64,000 nucleotides of DNA from a virus: IMG/VR virus record IMGVR_UViG_3300028412_000004, positions 1 through 64,000 of that record; one strand, written 5' to 3'. The translations under genes were made by a program, and so were the position numbers. Positions 15,518 through 24,274 of this stretch are shown piece after piece. Each line of letters opens with the position of its first letter. The first letter of the stretch is position 1. Below the pieces are notes generated by a model, which saw only the letters and a program-made list of their open reading frames with translations, had not been told where the DNA came from and ran no database searches.

Positions 15518-15593
15518 GGGCTCGTAGCTCAGCGGTTAGAGCAGAGAACTCATAATTCTTTGGTCGCGAGTTCGAATCTCGCCGGGCCCACCA
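15518..15593 (+). tRNA. tRNA with CAT anticodon (Ile2-like)
   Basis: 76 nt including an encoded CCA at 15591-15593. Acceptor GGGCTCG (15518-15524) pairs with CGGGCCC (15583-15589, one G-U). The D-arm AGCTC, anticodon CAT at 15551-15553 and the T-arm GGTCGCGAGTTCGAATCTC are regular. The body resembles bacterial tRNA-Ile2 (AUA-reading after lysidine change) more than elongator tRNA-Met, so the true amino acid depends on the host enzyme TilS. Confidence 0.92.
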
Positions 15594-15621
15594 CACGAAT
15601 ACCAACAACAGAACTGTAAAA

Positions 15622-16233
15622 ATGAGTGAAGAACAATACAAAGGATACGTTATAAAGATAGAAGTAGACGACTGCGCCACCGATCCCTCCGAATGGGGAG
15701 ATGGGATACTAATAACCCACATGGCTGGAAGTCGTTACATACTCGGTAATACTCCAGTCTCAGACCCAGTACGATGGCGGGCCGACCGCTTAGCCGAGCT
15801 TCGCAGGGAAAGCCCTAAGACGAAGAAAGCAGATCTCATGTTCGAGTACCCGGTGTATGCATTAGTACACAGCGGGGTAGCTCTTTCGATGCATCCGTTT
15901 TCATGTCCTTGGGACAGCGGCCAGAGTGGCGTAATCTCTATAAGCCGGAAACAGGCTAAGGAATGTTTTCCGAGTATCAGAACGCGCGCTGCGTTGGAGG
16001 CGAAAGTTAGGGAGTTACTGGCTGGTTTTTTAAAGACGTTCAACCAGTACATCTCAGGAGAGGTGTATTCATACACTATAGAGGACCCTGAGGGTGAATC
16101 TATTGACTCCTGTGGAGGCTTCTACGGGATGGACTATGAAGCATCAGGACTACTAGAGACTGCTAGAGACGCTATAGACTCTATGCGAACACAAGCCGAG
16201 GAGTTAACTACGGAGGAGCAACCAAGTGAGTGA
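15622..16233 (+). CDS. Hypothetical protein, 203 aa
   Basis: Begins MSEEQYKGY. Contains YPVYALVHSGVALSMHPFSCPWDSGQ, which resembles a conserved phage protein without known role. Acidic C-terminus. It overlaps the next gene by 8 bases. The start bases match the start of the gene at 27830 over 16 nt. Confidence 0.6.
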   Translation: MSEEQYKGYVIKIEVDDCATDPSEWGDGILITHMAGSRYILGNTPVSDPVRWRADRLAELRRESPKTKKADLMFEYPVYALVHSGVALSMHPFSCPWDSGQSGVISISRKQAKECFPSIRTRAALEAKVRELLAGFLKTFNQYISGEVYSYTIEDPEGESIDSCGGFYGMDYEASGLLETARDAIDSMRTQAEELTTEEQPSE

Positions 16234-16726
16234 ACTGAGAGACATCTTACAGGGAGCATACGCCACCAGTGATAATACTGTACTATCTTACGGGCTAGCT
16301 CCGCACCAGCATGTATGCCACCACGGTACCGGCGAAGTTATAGTATGGGACTTTAATAAAACTATCAAAGCGTTTTATAAGCAGGCATTCCATATAACGG
16401 ACGCTACCTTGGAGGAGAAGGCGGAGCTAGATAAGCTGCACGCGGAAGCGCGAGCCTTATGGAGGAGCAAACTTATTACCCGGGCAGCGTCCATTCCAGA
16501 GAAAGCTTTAAAGTTTGAGCATCTTTATAAGGAGCAGTGGATAGCTAAAGTGAAAGGAGGGAGCGTCACGCTAAGCCCAACCACCCATGGAGTTCGCTTC
16601 ACTTGCAGCTTCGGCGCAAATAGTGACAAGTCCTTTTCAGGCTTCATGCCTGGTTGCGACTTAGAGGATGCTAAAAAATATGTCCACGCCTATTGCATGG
16701 ACAGTTTACCATCAGTTTACAACTAA
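16226..16726 (+). CDS. Hypothetical protein, 166 aa
   Basis: Overlaps the previous gene. Histidine-rich early segment (PHQHVCHHGTGE) and a later cysteine pair could bind metal, but I know no family. The middle is helical and basic. Confidence 0.5.
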   Translation: MSELRDILQGAYATSDNTVLSYGLAPHQHVCHHGTGEVIVWDFNKTIKAFYKQAFHITDATLEEKAELDKLHAEARALWRSKLITRAASIPEKALKFEHLYKEQWIAKVKGGSVTLSPTTHGVRFTCSFGANSDKSFSGFMPGCDLEDAKKYVHAYCMDSLPSVYN

Positions 16727-16781
16727 TATGCTCACACAAACACTATTAGGGAACTAGAAATACAACAAGAAAGGAATAATT

Positions 16782-17204
16782 ATGGGAGATAGATGCTATT
16801 TAGAAATAGAGGTACTTCATGTACCTAAAGACAAGCAGGCTGAATTTGCAGAAACTATGGCTGAATACTTCGGTATAGATGACTTAGTCGAATGCAACGT
16901 AGGTGGAGCTGGCGAGCCTGCTCGTTACGAGATCGAGGAGATTGACGCCGGAGGTGTGCCGTGGCTGCAGCTGCTCGCTGAACTCGGCGTGTGTGCCGAA
17001 GGTACGCGCGGTGATGGTAGTGATTATCACGCACGGGCATTCATCTTATTGAATCAGCAGGCGCGGTATAGCGAACTAGGCGGCCCGGTTGCTAGAGTGC
17101 ATACGGATGGTACATGCCATCCTGGCGATTTAAAGGAAGCCGCGGAGTGGTATGCCGCGCAGGCGGAACTGGAGGCTTTTAAGGAAGCGTATGCAGGAGG
17201 ATAA
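16782..17204 (+). CDS. Acidic hypothetical protein, 140 aa
   Basis: The start MGDRCYLEIEV and the region ECNVGGAGEPARYEIEEIDAGG suggest a small alpha/beta domain. No catalytic motif is visible. Strongly acidic overall. Confidence 0.5.
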   Translation: MGDRCYLEIEVLHVPKDKQAEFAETMAEYFGIDDLVECNVGGAGEPARYEIEEIDAGGVPWLQLLAELGVCAEGTRGDGSDYHARAFILLNQQARYSELGGPVARVHTDGTCHPGDLKEAAEWYAAQAELEAFKEAYAGG

Positions 17205-17249
17205 TTTATAGTTCCTCAAAACCACTAAACCAAAGTAGATTAGAAAATT

Positions 17250-17615
17250 ATGACACTTAAAGAAACAAAAGAACTGGCCGCAGTTATTTCGGCCGACATC
17301 AGAGAAGCAGTTAAAGAAGGGCGTCAAGCTGCTCGAAACATACGGGTGACCGACGGAGGTTCGTGTAACTTCGACAGTCCTATAATATGCTTCAAGGAAA
17401 AGTCTAAGAAGTTGCTGAAGTATGTAAGCATGCCAAGTGATTGCCGGGCTAGCCTATCCCACAGCTGGAAGTATTCATACTTCGTAGGGTTCGACCCGGG
17501 CGGACAGGCTGATATACGCACACAGCGCGCGGAGGCTATTGCGTCCGTGCTGAGTGATAGACTGAGTAAACACGCTGAGCATCTCCTTGTAACAGTATAC
17601 TACATGATGGATTAG
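17250..17615 (+). CDS. Hypothetical protein, 121 aa
   Basis: Helical N-terminus (TLKETKELAAVISADIREAV), then FVGFDPGGQADIRTQRA. Not recognised. The TAG at the end overlaps a GTG that could start the next frame. Confidence 0.5.
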   Translation: MTLKETKELAAVISADIREAVKEGRQAARNIRVTDGGSCNFDSPIICFKEKSKKLLKYVSMPSDCRASLSHSWKYSYFVGFDPGGQADIRTQRAEAIASVLSDRLSKHAEHLLVTVYYMMD

Positions 17616-17644
17616 TGTGTCTCAACACCAACACCAATAAAATA

Positions 17645-18226
17645 ATGACACATAAATTAACAGTAATAGCGTGGCTGGACACGCAAGATAAACCATGCGT
17701 ACGCACACGATCAGCCTGTCAAGAGGCCTTAGAAAAATATAAGGAGCAGCCGTTTCAATCTATCCTAACTGTAGACAATTGTCAAAAGCTGGGGCTGTGT
17801 GTGGAGGGTGTCAACGACGACTCCCTCATAGTGATGAATTACTTACAGTTTGTATTAAACGTAGATATGGCTCGCACGCGCGGAGTTTATATCCCGACCG
17901 TCGCAACCTGCAAAGACTTCAGCACAGAAGATATATCAGCGTGGACCCTGAAATGGGCGAGGGCTATGCAGCAGGAACTCGGCGAGCTGATCGACTCCTG
18001 CCCTTGGAAGTGGTGGAAGGATATGCCGTTCGATAAACAGAACGCCCGCGTAGAAGCTGTAGACATGCTGCACTTCTTGCTTTCGATGATGCAGACCTTA
18101 GGGATGACTCCTCGAGAGATACTAGAAGCCTACGTTGCCAAGAACATGGTAAACCATCAAAGACAGAATCAGACAGGCGGCTACACTCTAGAAAACAAAG
18201 ACCCACATGACAGCCGCCACATCTAA
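17645..18226 (+). CDS. Dimeric (MazG-like) dUTPase
   Basis: The C-terminal half carries the all-alpha dUTPase pattern: MQQELGELIDS, then PWKWWKDMPFD, NARVEAVDMLHFLLS and NMVNHQRQN. The acidic EEx...E/ExxD residues would bind magnesium. It would cut dUTP to dUMP, keeping uracil out of phage DNA. ATG 17645 is preferred to the upstream GTG 17615. The N-terminal ~100 residues are a less conserved addition. Confidence 0.8.
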   Translation: MTHKLTVIAWLDTQDKPCVRTRSACQEALEKYKEQPFQSILTVDNCQKLGLCVEGVNDDSLIVMNYLQFVLNVDMARTRGVYIPTVATCKDFSTEDISAWTLKWARAMQQELGELIDSCPWKWWKDMPFDKQNARVEAVDMLHFLLSMMQTLGMTPREILEAYVAKNMVNHQRQNQTGGYTLENKDPHDSRHI

Positions 18227-18521
18227 GGATGTACGTCAGTACGGACCTCTGGTTGTAGACATCGGAAGCCTGGGAGCTGGCGTACTTGCTATGGCGACCG
18301 AGCATAAAGACTCCGCCTGCTTAGCGCTCGGTATGATGCCGGCCGCGATTATGGAAATCTTAGAACGACAGTTAAAAGAAAAGATACCAGACGCTTACTA
18401 CTGGAGAGATGGAGGGCCCAATGTAGACGACAGGGTGCACGACGACGGAGCCGAAATCAGAGAGAGTATAACACGCGACGTGGTAGTTTACATACTGCGT
18501 AACGGACCAAACATACTATGA
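18207..18521 (+). CDS. Hypothetical protein, 104 aa
   Basis: Overlaps the dUTPase end by 20 bases. Alanine-rich helical first half, then YYWRDGGPNVDD. Not recognised. Confidence 0.5.
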   Translation: MTAATSKDVRQYGPLVVDIGSLGAGVLAMATEHKDSACLALGMMPAAIMEILERQLKEKIPDAYYWRDGGPNVDDRVHDDGAEIRESITRDVVVYILRNGPNIL

Positions 18522-18880
18522 AAGCTAGACCACTACGTATGCGCGGGGATGAATACGAGATTTGCAGTCCGAGCGACGCCAAATTTCTAGAGATTCACAT
18601 ACCCGGCAAAAATGTAAGACGTGTGATTCCTATCACAACGCACGATCTTGCAGAAGAAGAAGTCGGACCAGTGTGGGTGTGGAACGGGGATACAGAAAAA
18701 CCCACGTTGACCCCAGACATCGACACGCGCACTGCTAAGACAGGTCGCTGCCGGTGTAAGATACTAGAAGGTATGGTAGAGTTTCACATAGACAGTGAGC
18801 ACGAGTACGCTGGTGAAAAAATGAACCTGCTGGAGGTGGCTAAAGCTCTAGACGCAGAGAGTCTCCCTAAGGATCAGTAA
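18518..18880 (+). CDS. DUF6527-like phage protein, 120 aa
   Basis: VWVWNGDTEKPTLTPDI followed by a cysteine pair (CRCKI) and FHIDSEHEYAGEKMNL matches a widespread small phage family annotated DUF6527 (recollection). The role is unknown. Overlapping starts on both sides. Confidence 0.6.
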   Translation: MKARPLRMRGDEYEICSPSDAKFLEIHIPGKNVRRVIPITTHDLAEEEVGPVWVWNGDTEKPTLTPDIDTRTAKTGRCRCKILEGMVEFHIDSEHEYAGEKMNLLEVAKALDAESLPKDQ

Positions 18881-19263
18881 TGTCTCCTGCTACAAAAAAA
18901 CTAGTTCGGGAGATCTTTGTGGAAGCGGCGCAGACGCGTTACGAATTATGGTCCCAGGATGAAGATGGTTATGACGAAGACATAGGATACGGAGGCATCT
19001 GCTCCATTATAGCGGATGAGGCCATTTGTTATTATACAGAGGCAGGCTACGACGCGTGGCCTGTCTCTGACGAAGAACACACCTGGGTTGTTGTAATCGT
19101 CGATGGTGATGCTATCGAGGTGGACATACCTGCGTACGTTTATGAAACCGGCGCAGGCTATAACTGGACCAAACTCCCTGGAGTCATATACAGCGCCGCC
19201 GATGTGACGCTGCGGGCTTGTGAGGATGTGGATACCGTAATAGAATGCGCCCACTTAATGTAA
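18880..19263 (+). CDS. Small acidic protein with Cys-His-Asp pattern, 127 aa
   Basis: Cys41 (GGICSIIADEA), His68 (EEHTWVVVI) and Asp84 (VDIPAYVY) are spaced like a cysteine-peptidase or transglutaminase-fold triad, and the GAGYNW segment fits phage proteins of that look. The catalytic role is inference. Very acidic. Confidence 0.5.
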   Translation: MSPATKKLVREIFVEAAQTRYELWSQDEDGYDEDIGYGGICSIIADEAICYYTEAGYDAWPVSDEEHTWVVVIVDGDAIEVDIPAYVYETGAGYNWTKLPGVIYSAADVTLRACEDVDTVIECAHLM

Positions 19264-19274
19264 GTAATAAAAAA

Positions 19275-20135
19275 ATGAATGAACATATAGCATTTAAACT
19301 AATACCCGTAGATCGCGGTAGAGACGATCAGTCTGGAGACTTGGAAGTTTCCAGTATTACGTCAGAAGGATTCCTACGCTTAGTATCACACTTCGACGTG
19401 TTAAATAACACCGCTCCAAATGAGTTAACGGATCTGTTTAACAAACAGAAGTTCACACGCTTGTTGACAGGAAGCGCTGACTCGTCGGAGAGATCTTCCA
19501 GTTCGAAATATGAAGCATACTACTACCAACAAGCAGAGCTGGGAGATGATTTATTCCAGCCCTACCGGAAAGAGTATATAATGCGCACAGGTATGGATAT
19601 TCCAGACCAGTGCTTCCCTACTGTTGGAAATTGGTTAGGTGTATATCATACACACTTCCTGCAAGATCTTAGAATCGAGCACGGTAAGCTGAAAGCTTCT
19701 GGTTTTGTAAAAGTAGGGGATTGGAACGGTGTTGAGGCCTCCAAGCGCGCCCCGAGTCGTTTCAAAGAAGTTGCGCTTTCAAGGTTCAGCTTTCGAAGAA
19801 CTGAGCCGGAGTATATTGCATTTGCAAATGGGCTTTTCAAACACAACCCGGCATACGGTAACGGAAAACGCGCGCCGCTTGAACCCAGTTTGGAGGATGG
19901 TGAATTATTCACTATGCTGATGATACACTGGCTTGATAGATACGCTACCGACGCGCAGAAGGAAGTTGTGGCGACAGACGTTGCAACCATGAAGGAGGCG
20001 CGTTGTAAAGGTAACCTATTTACTACACGGCCCTGCGGTACAAACCTTATTAACGGGTGGGGAGTGGATAATACAATACACTGGTCAGAGTTTATAAAAC
20101 TCGGTAAGGTGTGTTCAAATGAATCCTCCAACTAA
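19275..20135 (+). CDS. Hypothetical protein, 286 aa
   Basis: ATG 19275 (MNEHIAFKLI) is preferred over the frame opening at 19245. Contains HFDVLNN, FKEVALSRFSF and KHNPAYGNGKRAPLEPS with no motif I recognise. Overlaps the next gene by 17 bases. Confidence 0.55.
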   Translation: MNEHIAFKLIPVDRGRDDQSGDLEVSSITSEGFLRLVSHFDVLNNTAPNELTDLFNKQKFTRLLTGSADSSERSSSSKYEAYYYQQAELGDDLFQPYRKEYIMRTGMDIPDQCFPTVGNWLGVYHTHFLQDLRIEHGKLKASGFVKVGDWNGVEASKRAPSRFKEVALSRFSFRRTEPEYIAFANGLFKHNPAYGNGKRAPLEPSLEDGELFTMLMIHWLDRYATDAQKEVVATDVATMKEARCKGNLFTTRPCGTNLINGWGVDNTIHWSEFIKLGKVCSNESSN

Positions 20136-20460
20136 AGATAGTTTACTGCCAGACGGCATACCCAAATACGTACGGTGTTACGACGACGAGAAATCGTCAG
20201 ATCGCTACGCCGTTGTATTTACAGGAGACTACGATTTGAAGTCTCTCGAAGATAAAGGTTGGGAAGGCGGCCATCCTCATTTGTTTATGAGCGCATGTCC
20301 GCTTTCCCCACGAGGGACACACTCCCTAGAGTCACGAACTAAGCAAGCAGATCTTAAGTCCAACGAAGCGTTGGGAACCCGGATTAAATTCCAAGATTTG
20401 CCAGAACCCTGCCAAGGGATGGTGTTAGATTACTACACCAGAATATGGAACCTAAACTAG
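20119..20460 (+). CDS. Conserved phage hypothetical protein, 113 aa
   Basis: The sequence RCYDDEKSSDRYAVVFTG, then the MSACPLSPRG region and DLPEPCQGMVLDYYTRIW, follows a small family common in phages (recollection), without a known function. Confidence 0.6.
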   Translation: MNPPTKDSLLPDGIPKYVRCYDDEKSSDRYAVVFTGDYDLKSLEDKGWEGGHPHLFMSACPLSPRGTHSLESRTKQADLKSNEALGTRIKFQDLPEPCQGMVLDYYTRIWNLN

Positions 20461-20471
20461 AAAGTTAAATT

Positions 20472-21218
20472 ATGAGTAAATTATTATTACATTGCGGCGG
20501 AGAGCGCGCAGACTTCGACGACGTAGAGTTGGTAGAAACCCCGGAAGCGACGGATACGCACTTCCCTCTGCCCCATGCAGATTTCATTAGAGGCGTGCGT
20601 CACCATCTCGAGGACGGTGGTTACAGTATCACATCACAAGAGCATGCGCTGACGAAAGACGGTCAGCGCTACTTCGGTGTTATCAGCCTAGGCACCACCG
20701 GGCGTGATGGGGATTACGGGTGGACAATCGGTTTGCGCAACTCCCATGACAAGGCCTACTCCGCTGGTATTGCTGCTGGGTCTAGGGTTTTCGTGTGTGA
20801 CAACCTTTGTTTCAATGGGGAGGTTACCGTGATGCGTAAGCACACACGTCACATCCGCGACGATCTGAATCAGCTGATGCCTCGGGCGATCGGACAGCTT
20901 GGAGGCATGCTCACACTGAATGATAACCGCTACAACCAATACAAGCAGCGGAATTTGGCAGATCGTGAAGTGAATCACCTGATGATCGGAGCCCTTGACG
21001 CCAAAATAATCCCAGCTACCCGGATACCACGGGTGCTGGAAAACTGGCGCGAACCTAAGCAAGAGGTGTGGAACGAGCACCGCGACGTGTGGGGTTTATT
21101 CAACGCCTTCACCGAGGACTTCAAGAACATCTCGGATGCAAACACCCTCCTTAAGCGCGGACAGTCTCTACACGGTCTTATGGATGCGTTCGTAGGGTTT
21201 AACCCATCAGTAAACTGA
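20472..21218 (+). CDS. DUF932-like protein, 248 aa
   Basis: Residues ~60-135 contain FGVISL, YGWTIGLRNSHDKAYSAG and GSRVFVCDNLCFNGEV, then a KHTRHIRDDL segment. These match DUF932/TIGR03299-type phage and plasmid proteins. The family is linked to DNA-related modules but its activity is unknown. It overlaps the next gene as TGATG. Confidence 0.75.
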   Translation: MSKLLLHCGGERADFDDVELVETPEATDTHFPLPHADFIRGVRHHLEDGGYSITSQEHALTKDGQRYFGVISLGTTGRDGDYGWTIGLRNSHDKAYSAGIAAGSRVFVCDNLCFNGEVTVMRKHTRHIRDDLNQLMPRAIGQLGGMLTLNDNRYNQYKQRNLADREVNHLMIGALDAKIIPATRIPRVLENWREPKQEVWNEHRDVWGLFNAFTEDFKNISDANTLLKRGQSLHGLMDAFVGFNPSVN

Positions 21219-21517
21219 TGTCTGGACTACGTTACTGGAAGAGCTGCGTTGACTTCTCTCCAGGCGACACCAGTGCGTTGTTTGAGATGATCGACGACGC
21301 TATAACCGTCACGCGGCGCACGTTCCTGAAGCACGTAGATGCAGCTTCGCGTCTACAGCTAGAGAAGGCGCTGAGTTACGAGACGCATGCGAAACGTGGT
21401 CTTACCTGTGCGGGGGACTACCACGTCAGCTACCACAGATCAAAATACAACGGACGGAGGGTTTACTTCATGAGGCACTCGTCCATTGAGCATATCTTCC
21501 GAGAGGAGGTTCCTTGA
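21218..21517 (+). CDS. Hypothetical protein, 99 aa
   Basis: The start overlaps the DUF932 stop. Basic, with YHVSYHRSKYNGRRVYFMRHS. Not recognised. Confidence 0.5.
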   Translation: MSGLRYWKSCVDFSPGDTSALFEMIDDAITVTRRTFLKHVDAASRLQLEKALSYETHAKRGLTCAGDYHVSYHRSKYNGRRVYFMRHSSIEHIFREEVP

Positions 21518-21822
21518 GCGCGGAGAAGGTAGACTCAGCGCGCCCAGAAACTTGGCGCTGGGTTAATGCCGGCACCCCCAAAGACCCCGCATCGCGCTTG
21601 TTGTGCCACGCTGCCATGAGTTTGAAACAATTCATTCTTATGGCGGAGGCTATACAAGTGCAGAAAAAAGGTCCGCGTACTTTTGTACAGCGGGCTCATA
21701 GTAAAGTATTTCAGAATAATCTGGAATACGCACAAGATTTAGCAGATGGTGCCCCCGTCCATACCTTCCAAAAGGATGGTCGGGACTATGTGTTAAAATT
21801 AACGCCGCAAGGCAAAAAATAG
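21514..21822 (+). CDS. Hypothetical protein, 102 aa
   Basis: TTG at 21514 overlaps the previous stop; the in-frame ATG at 21616 (MSLKQF) is an alternative. The C-terminus (YVLKLTPQGKK) is strand-like. Not recognised. Confidence 0.5.
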   Translation: MSAEKVDSARPETWRWVNAGTPKDPASRLLCHAAMSLKQFILMAEAIQVQKKGPRTFVQRAHSKVFQNNLEYAQDLADGAPVHTFQKDGRDYVLKLTPQGKK

Positions 21823-21828
21823 AGATAA

Positions 21829-22329
21829 ATGATTAAAAAACAAATATACCAAACCGACGACGGTAAGACGTTCGAAGACAAGAATAAGGCTGCCGCCCAC
21901 GAGCAGGGTCTGAAAGCAGAGAAGAGTTTAAAGGCTTTCCTCTACCGCTTCACCAGTGAGGCTAAGGACGCGGAGCTCGCAGAAGACGCGTCAGCTATGG
22001 AAACCCTGTATGCAGTTGTAGCAGCTCGCTTTGTTGACGCGAGCGTTCAGCCCACCAGTATGGCTGAACTCCTATGGGATGTTATGAAGGCACACCCTGT
22101 CGAAGCCGCGCAGGTGATTAAAGGAACGTTCGGGACGCGCGCCAAGAAGCGTGCTGCCAAGAAGAGCGCTACCAAAAAGAGCGCCGCCAAGAAGTCTACA
22201 CCCAAAACTAAGGGTGCGGAATCTTCGGCCAAGGAAGTGCCGGCGGCTCCGGCAAAGAAAATACCACCGGTACCGCCTGCAGCAGACGAAGGTGATACTT
22301 TCGTTCCTCCAGCTCCTCCTCCTGAGTAA
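21829..22329 (+). CDS. Protein with histone-H1-like lysine/alanine tail, 166 aa
   Basis: Residues 1-105 are a helical acidic domain. Residues ~106-140 are AKKRAAKKSATKKSAAKK and similar, an H1/AlgP-like DNA-binding tail, followed by a proline-rich acidic end. A second protein with this kind of tail is at 26586. Likely a nucleoid-type DNA-binding protein. Confidence 0.65.
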   Translation: MIKKQIYQTDDGKTFEDKNKAAAHEQGLKAEKSLKAFLYRFTSEAKDAELAEDASAMETLYAVVAARFVDASVQPTSMAELLWDVMKAHPVEAAQVIKGTFGTRAKKRAAKKSATKKSAAKKSTPKTKGAESSAKEVPAAPAKKIPPVPPAADEGDTFVPPAPPPE

Positions 22330-22451
22330 TGAAACGCTGGCTTAAAAGAAAGTTGAGCAGATACTCCTACACATGCATCATCGAGTTTTTCGTAGTGTGC
22401 TTGTTGGGAGGTGTCTTAGGGGTCTTGGCTTATTGGGCTTTAGGCCTGTAG
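22329..22451 (+). CDS. Small single-helix membrane protein, 40 aa
   Basis: ATG overlaps the previous stop (TAATG) and the frame ends at TAG 22449-22451. A basic start (MKRWLKRKLSR) is followed by the hydrophobic IIEFFVVCLLGGVLGVLAYW, a clear transmembrane helix. Too short to be assigned. Confidence 0.5.
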   Translation: MKRWLKRKLSRYSYTCIIEFFVVCLLGGVLGVLAYWALGL

Positions 22452-22461
22452 TAACTTGGAA

Positions 22462-22537
22462 GCGGGTGTAGCTCAGCGGATAGAGCAGCGGTTTTCTAAA
22501 CCGTAGGTCGGAGGTTCAATTCCTCCCACCCGTACCA
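22462..22537 (+). tRNA. tRNA-Arg (TCT anticodon)
   Basis: 76 nt with an encoded CCA (22535-22537). Acceptor GCGGGTG pairs with CACCCGT (one G-U), D-arm GCTCAGCGGATAGAGC, anticodon stem GCGGT/ACCGT with TCT at 22495-22497, T-arm GGAGGTTCAATTCCTCC. It reads AGA codons and may support phage codon use. Confidence 0.95.
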
Positions 22538-22567
22538 TTTCAAGCATTAAAATTAAAATAATAATAT

Positions 22568-22948
22568 ATGACAGATAAATTAAACTCTAGGGGATGCGAT
22601 GTTGCCTGGACACGCGATCAAATTTTAAGGGTGTGCGAAAAGTTGAACAGCACCGATAGCGTATTTAATAGGCGCCTAGCGGGCGCGTTAGAACACGCAG
22701 ATTCTGACAACCTTCGAGCAACAATAATTATGTTCGAAGAAATTATAGCTCCGTTGATTGAGGATAGGCTTTATCCCAACACATGGTCCCACAGCACTAT
22801 AATTGAGGCGTTAAGGAGTTTGCATAAGAGTGGAGGGAATTTCTCTCGCCACATAGCGGGGGCTATTTTAGCGAGTCCGTACAAGATTGATACTGCTAAG
22901 ATAGTCGCCTTATTTGGGGAACTAATAAAACCCCATTACCCACACTGA
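22568..22948 (+). CDS. Hypothetical protein, 126 aa
   Basis: Helical with two similar halves (ILRVCEKLNS...FNRRLAGALEHA; IIEALRSLHKS...FSRHIAGAIL), suggesting an internal duplication. Not recognised. The stop overlaps the next start. Confidence 0.55.
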   Translation: MTDKLNSRGCDVAWTRDQILRVCEKLNSTDSVFNRRLAGALEHADSDNLRATIIMFEEIIAPLIEDRLYPNTWSHSTIIEALRSLHKSGGNFSRHIAGAILASPYKIDTAKIVALFGELIKPHYPH

Positions 22949-23136
22949 TGGATGAAGAATTAGCGGCTCCCTTACGTAAATCTGGCCTAGTACTGCTCGT
23001 GATTATAGCTGTGCAGCTGATTATAGGTGTATTGGGAGCTCTCGGACCTATACTGGGTGTCATCTGGCCTGTAATACCAGTGGCTATTATAGTAGTTTTA
23101 TACATGAGGCAGAAAGGATCAAACCATGCGAAATGA
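22948..23136 (+). CDS. Two-helix membrane protein, 62 aa
   Basis: Two hydrophobic segments (GLVLLVIIAVQLIIGVLGAL; ILGVIWPVIPVAIIVVLY) separated by a short turn, with a basic tail. Small two-helix proteins of this type can be holin-like, but no lysis gene lies next to it, so the role is open. Confidence 0.5.
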   Translation: MDEELAAPLRKSGLVLLVIIAVQLIIGVLGALGPILGVIWPVIPVAIIVVLYMRQKGSNHAK

Positions 23137-23551
23137 TGTGGGAGTAGAGGAATATGTGTGGCTTGTCGCGACAGCGCAAATCGACAATGCTAGCAGAGAG
23201 ATTAGTTACACTTTGCTGCTTTTGGCGCGCACACCGCGGGATGGAACTAAAGTAGGAGTCTTAGGCTCTATTGTATTCGATAGCGAAGGAGCGCCTCAAT
23301 TCAGGTTTTGTGAAAGCTTTAAGCAGATAGACGCACGGACTGCTGCTGTGAACCCTATAGGTAAGGAAGAGATATCCATGTTCTGTGTGGCTACTGTAAC
23401 GGGCCTGCAGACCTGCGGTAGAACTTTCTGCGCAGAGTTCACGGAAGATATCGAAGCTGCGATAGAAGAGTGTCCTGCTATACTAGGCGGTATACTCTCT
23501 GCAGTTAAGCAACACAAAGAAACACAAGAAATGTTATGGCTATCTTATTAG
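23126..23551 (+). CDS. Hypothetical protein, 141 aa
   Basis: Starts inside the previous gene. A mostly beta-type sequence with REISYTLLLLARTPRDGT and cysteines late in the chain. Overlaps the exonuclease start by 16 bases. Not recognised. Confidence 0.5.
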   Translation: MRNDVGVEEYVWLVATAQIDNASREISYTLLLLARTPRDGTKVGVLGSIVFDSEGAPQFRFCESFKQIDARTAAVNPIGKEEISMFCVATVTGLQTCGRTFCAEFTEDIEAAIEECPAILGGILSAVKQHKETQEMLWLSY

Positions 23552-24261
23552 GAATAGATACAGAAACCACAAGTGCTGACTCAAAGAACTGTGAAATTAC
23601 AGAACTGGGTATGGCGCTGTGGGACACGCAAAAAAAGTGTCCCACGACTATGTTTAACGCACTGGTGTCGCCTTACGAGCGCGAGGTTTTAACAGAGGGC
23701 GCTTCAGAAGCTACAGGTATTACCGACGAGCTTAGAGAGACTTCAGGACTGCCGGTCTTGAACGTGTTCAACTATCTGTCGTTCTTGTTGAGTAAGGCTG
23801 ACTTCGTCGTCGCGCATAATGCGCCTTTCGACAAGGAAGTCCTTATCGAGAATGCGGTACATTTGGATTGTCAAGACCTAGCGACTAATCTCCGAGACCG
23901 TCCATGGATTGACACGATCGAGGACATCCCTTACCCGGGAGTGCCTTCTTCGCACAAGCTTGGACACTTGGCCGCGGATCATGGGTTTTTGAATCCATTT
24001 CCCCACCGTGCGCTATTCGACGTGATGACGATGCTGCGCGTCCTAGGCGAGTATGACTGGGACAAGGTCAAGACTTACTGGGGTGAAGAGGTGTTCGAAG
24101 TTACAGCTCATGTGAGTTATGATAACAACCACTTAGCTAAAGCTCTCAAATACAGATGGAATCCAGACCGTAAAATCTGGTTGAAAAACCTTCGAGAGTC
24201 AGAGCTATCGGAAGATTTACCTTTCCGGGTATCTAAGAGATCCCTAGGTAAAAAGGGGTAA
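23536..24261 (+). CDS. DnaQ-type 3'-5' exonuclease
   Basis: 241 aa. ExoI motif GIDTET (Asp8, Glu10), ExoII VAHNAPFDKE (Asp99) and ExoIII with His157 and Asp162 in FPHRALFD are all present. It would remove nucleotides from DNA 3' ends for proofreading or repair, alongside the ligase and helicase. The C-terminal ~60 residues (RWNPDRKIWLKNL) are a small extra domain. It is followed by the structured leader of deformylase. Confidence 0.88.
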   Translation: MAILLGIDTETTSADSKNCEITELGMALWDTQKKCPTTMFNALVSPYEREVLTEGASEATGITDELRETSGLPVLNVFNYLSFLLSKADFVVAHNAPFDKEVLIENAVHLDCQDLATNLRDRPWIDTIEDIPYPGVPSSHKLGHLAADHGFLNPFPHRALFDVMTMLRVLGEYDWDKVKTYWGEEVFEVTAHVSYDNNHLAKALKYRWNPDRKIWLKNLRESELSEDLPFRVSKRSLGKKG

Positions 24262-24274
24262 AAAGTGGTTATAT

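Noticed and set aside
19646-20131. Antisense ORF (161 aa) opposite the 19275 gene
   Set aside because: The sense gene is linked by overlap to the next gene and has the local start context. The antisense frame has neither.
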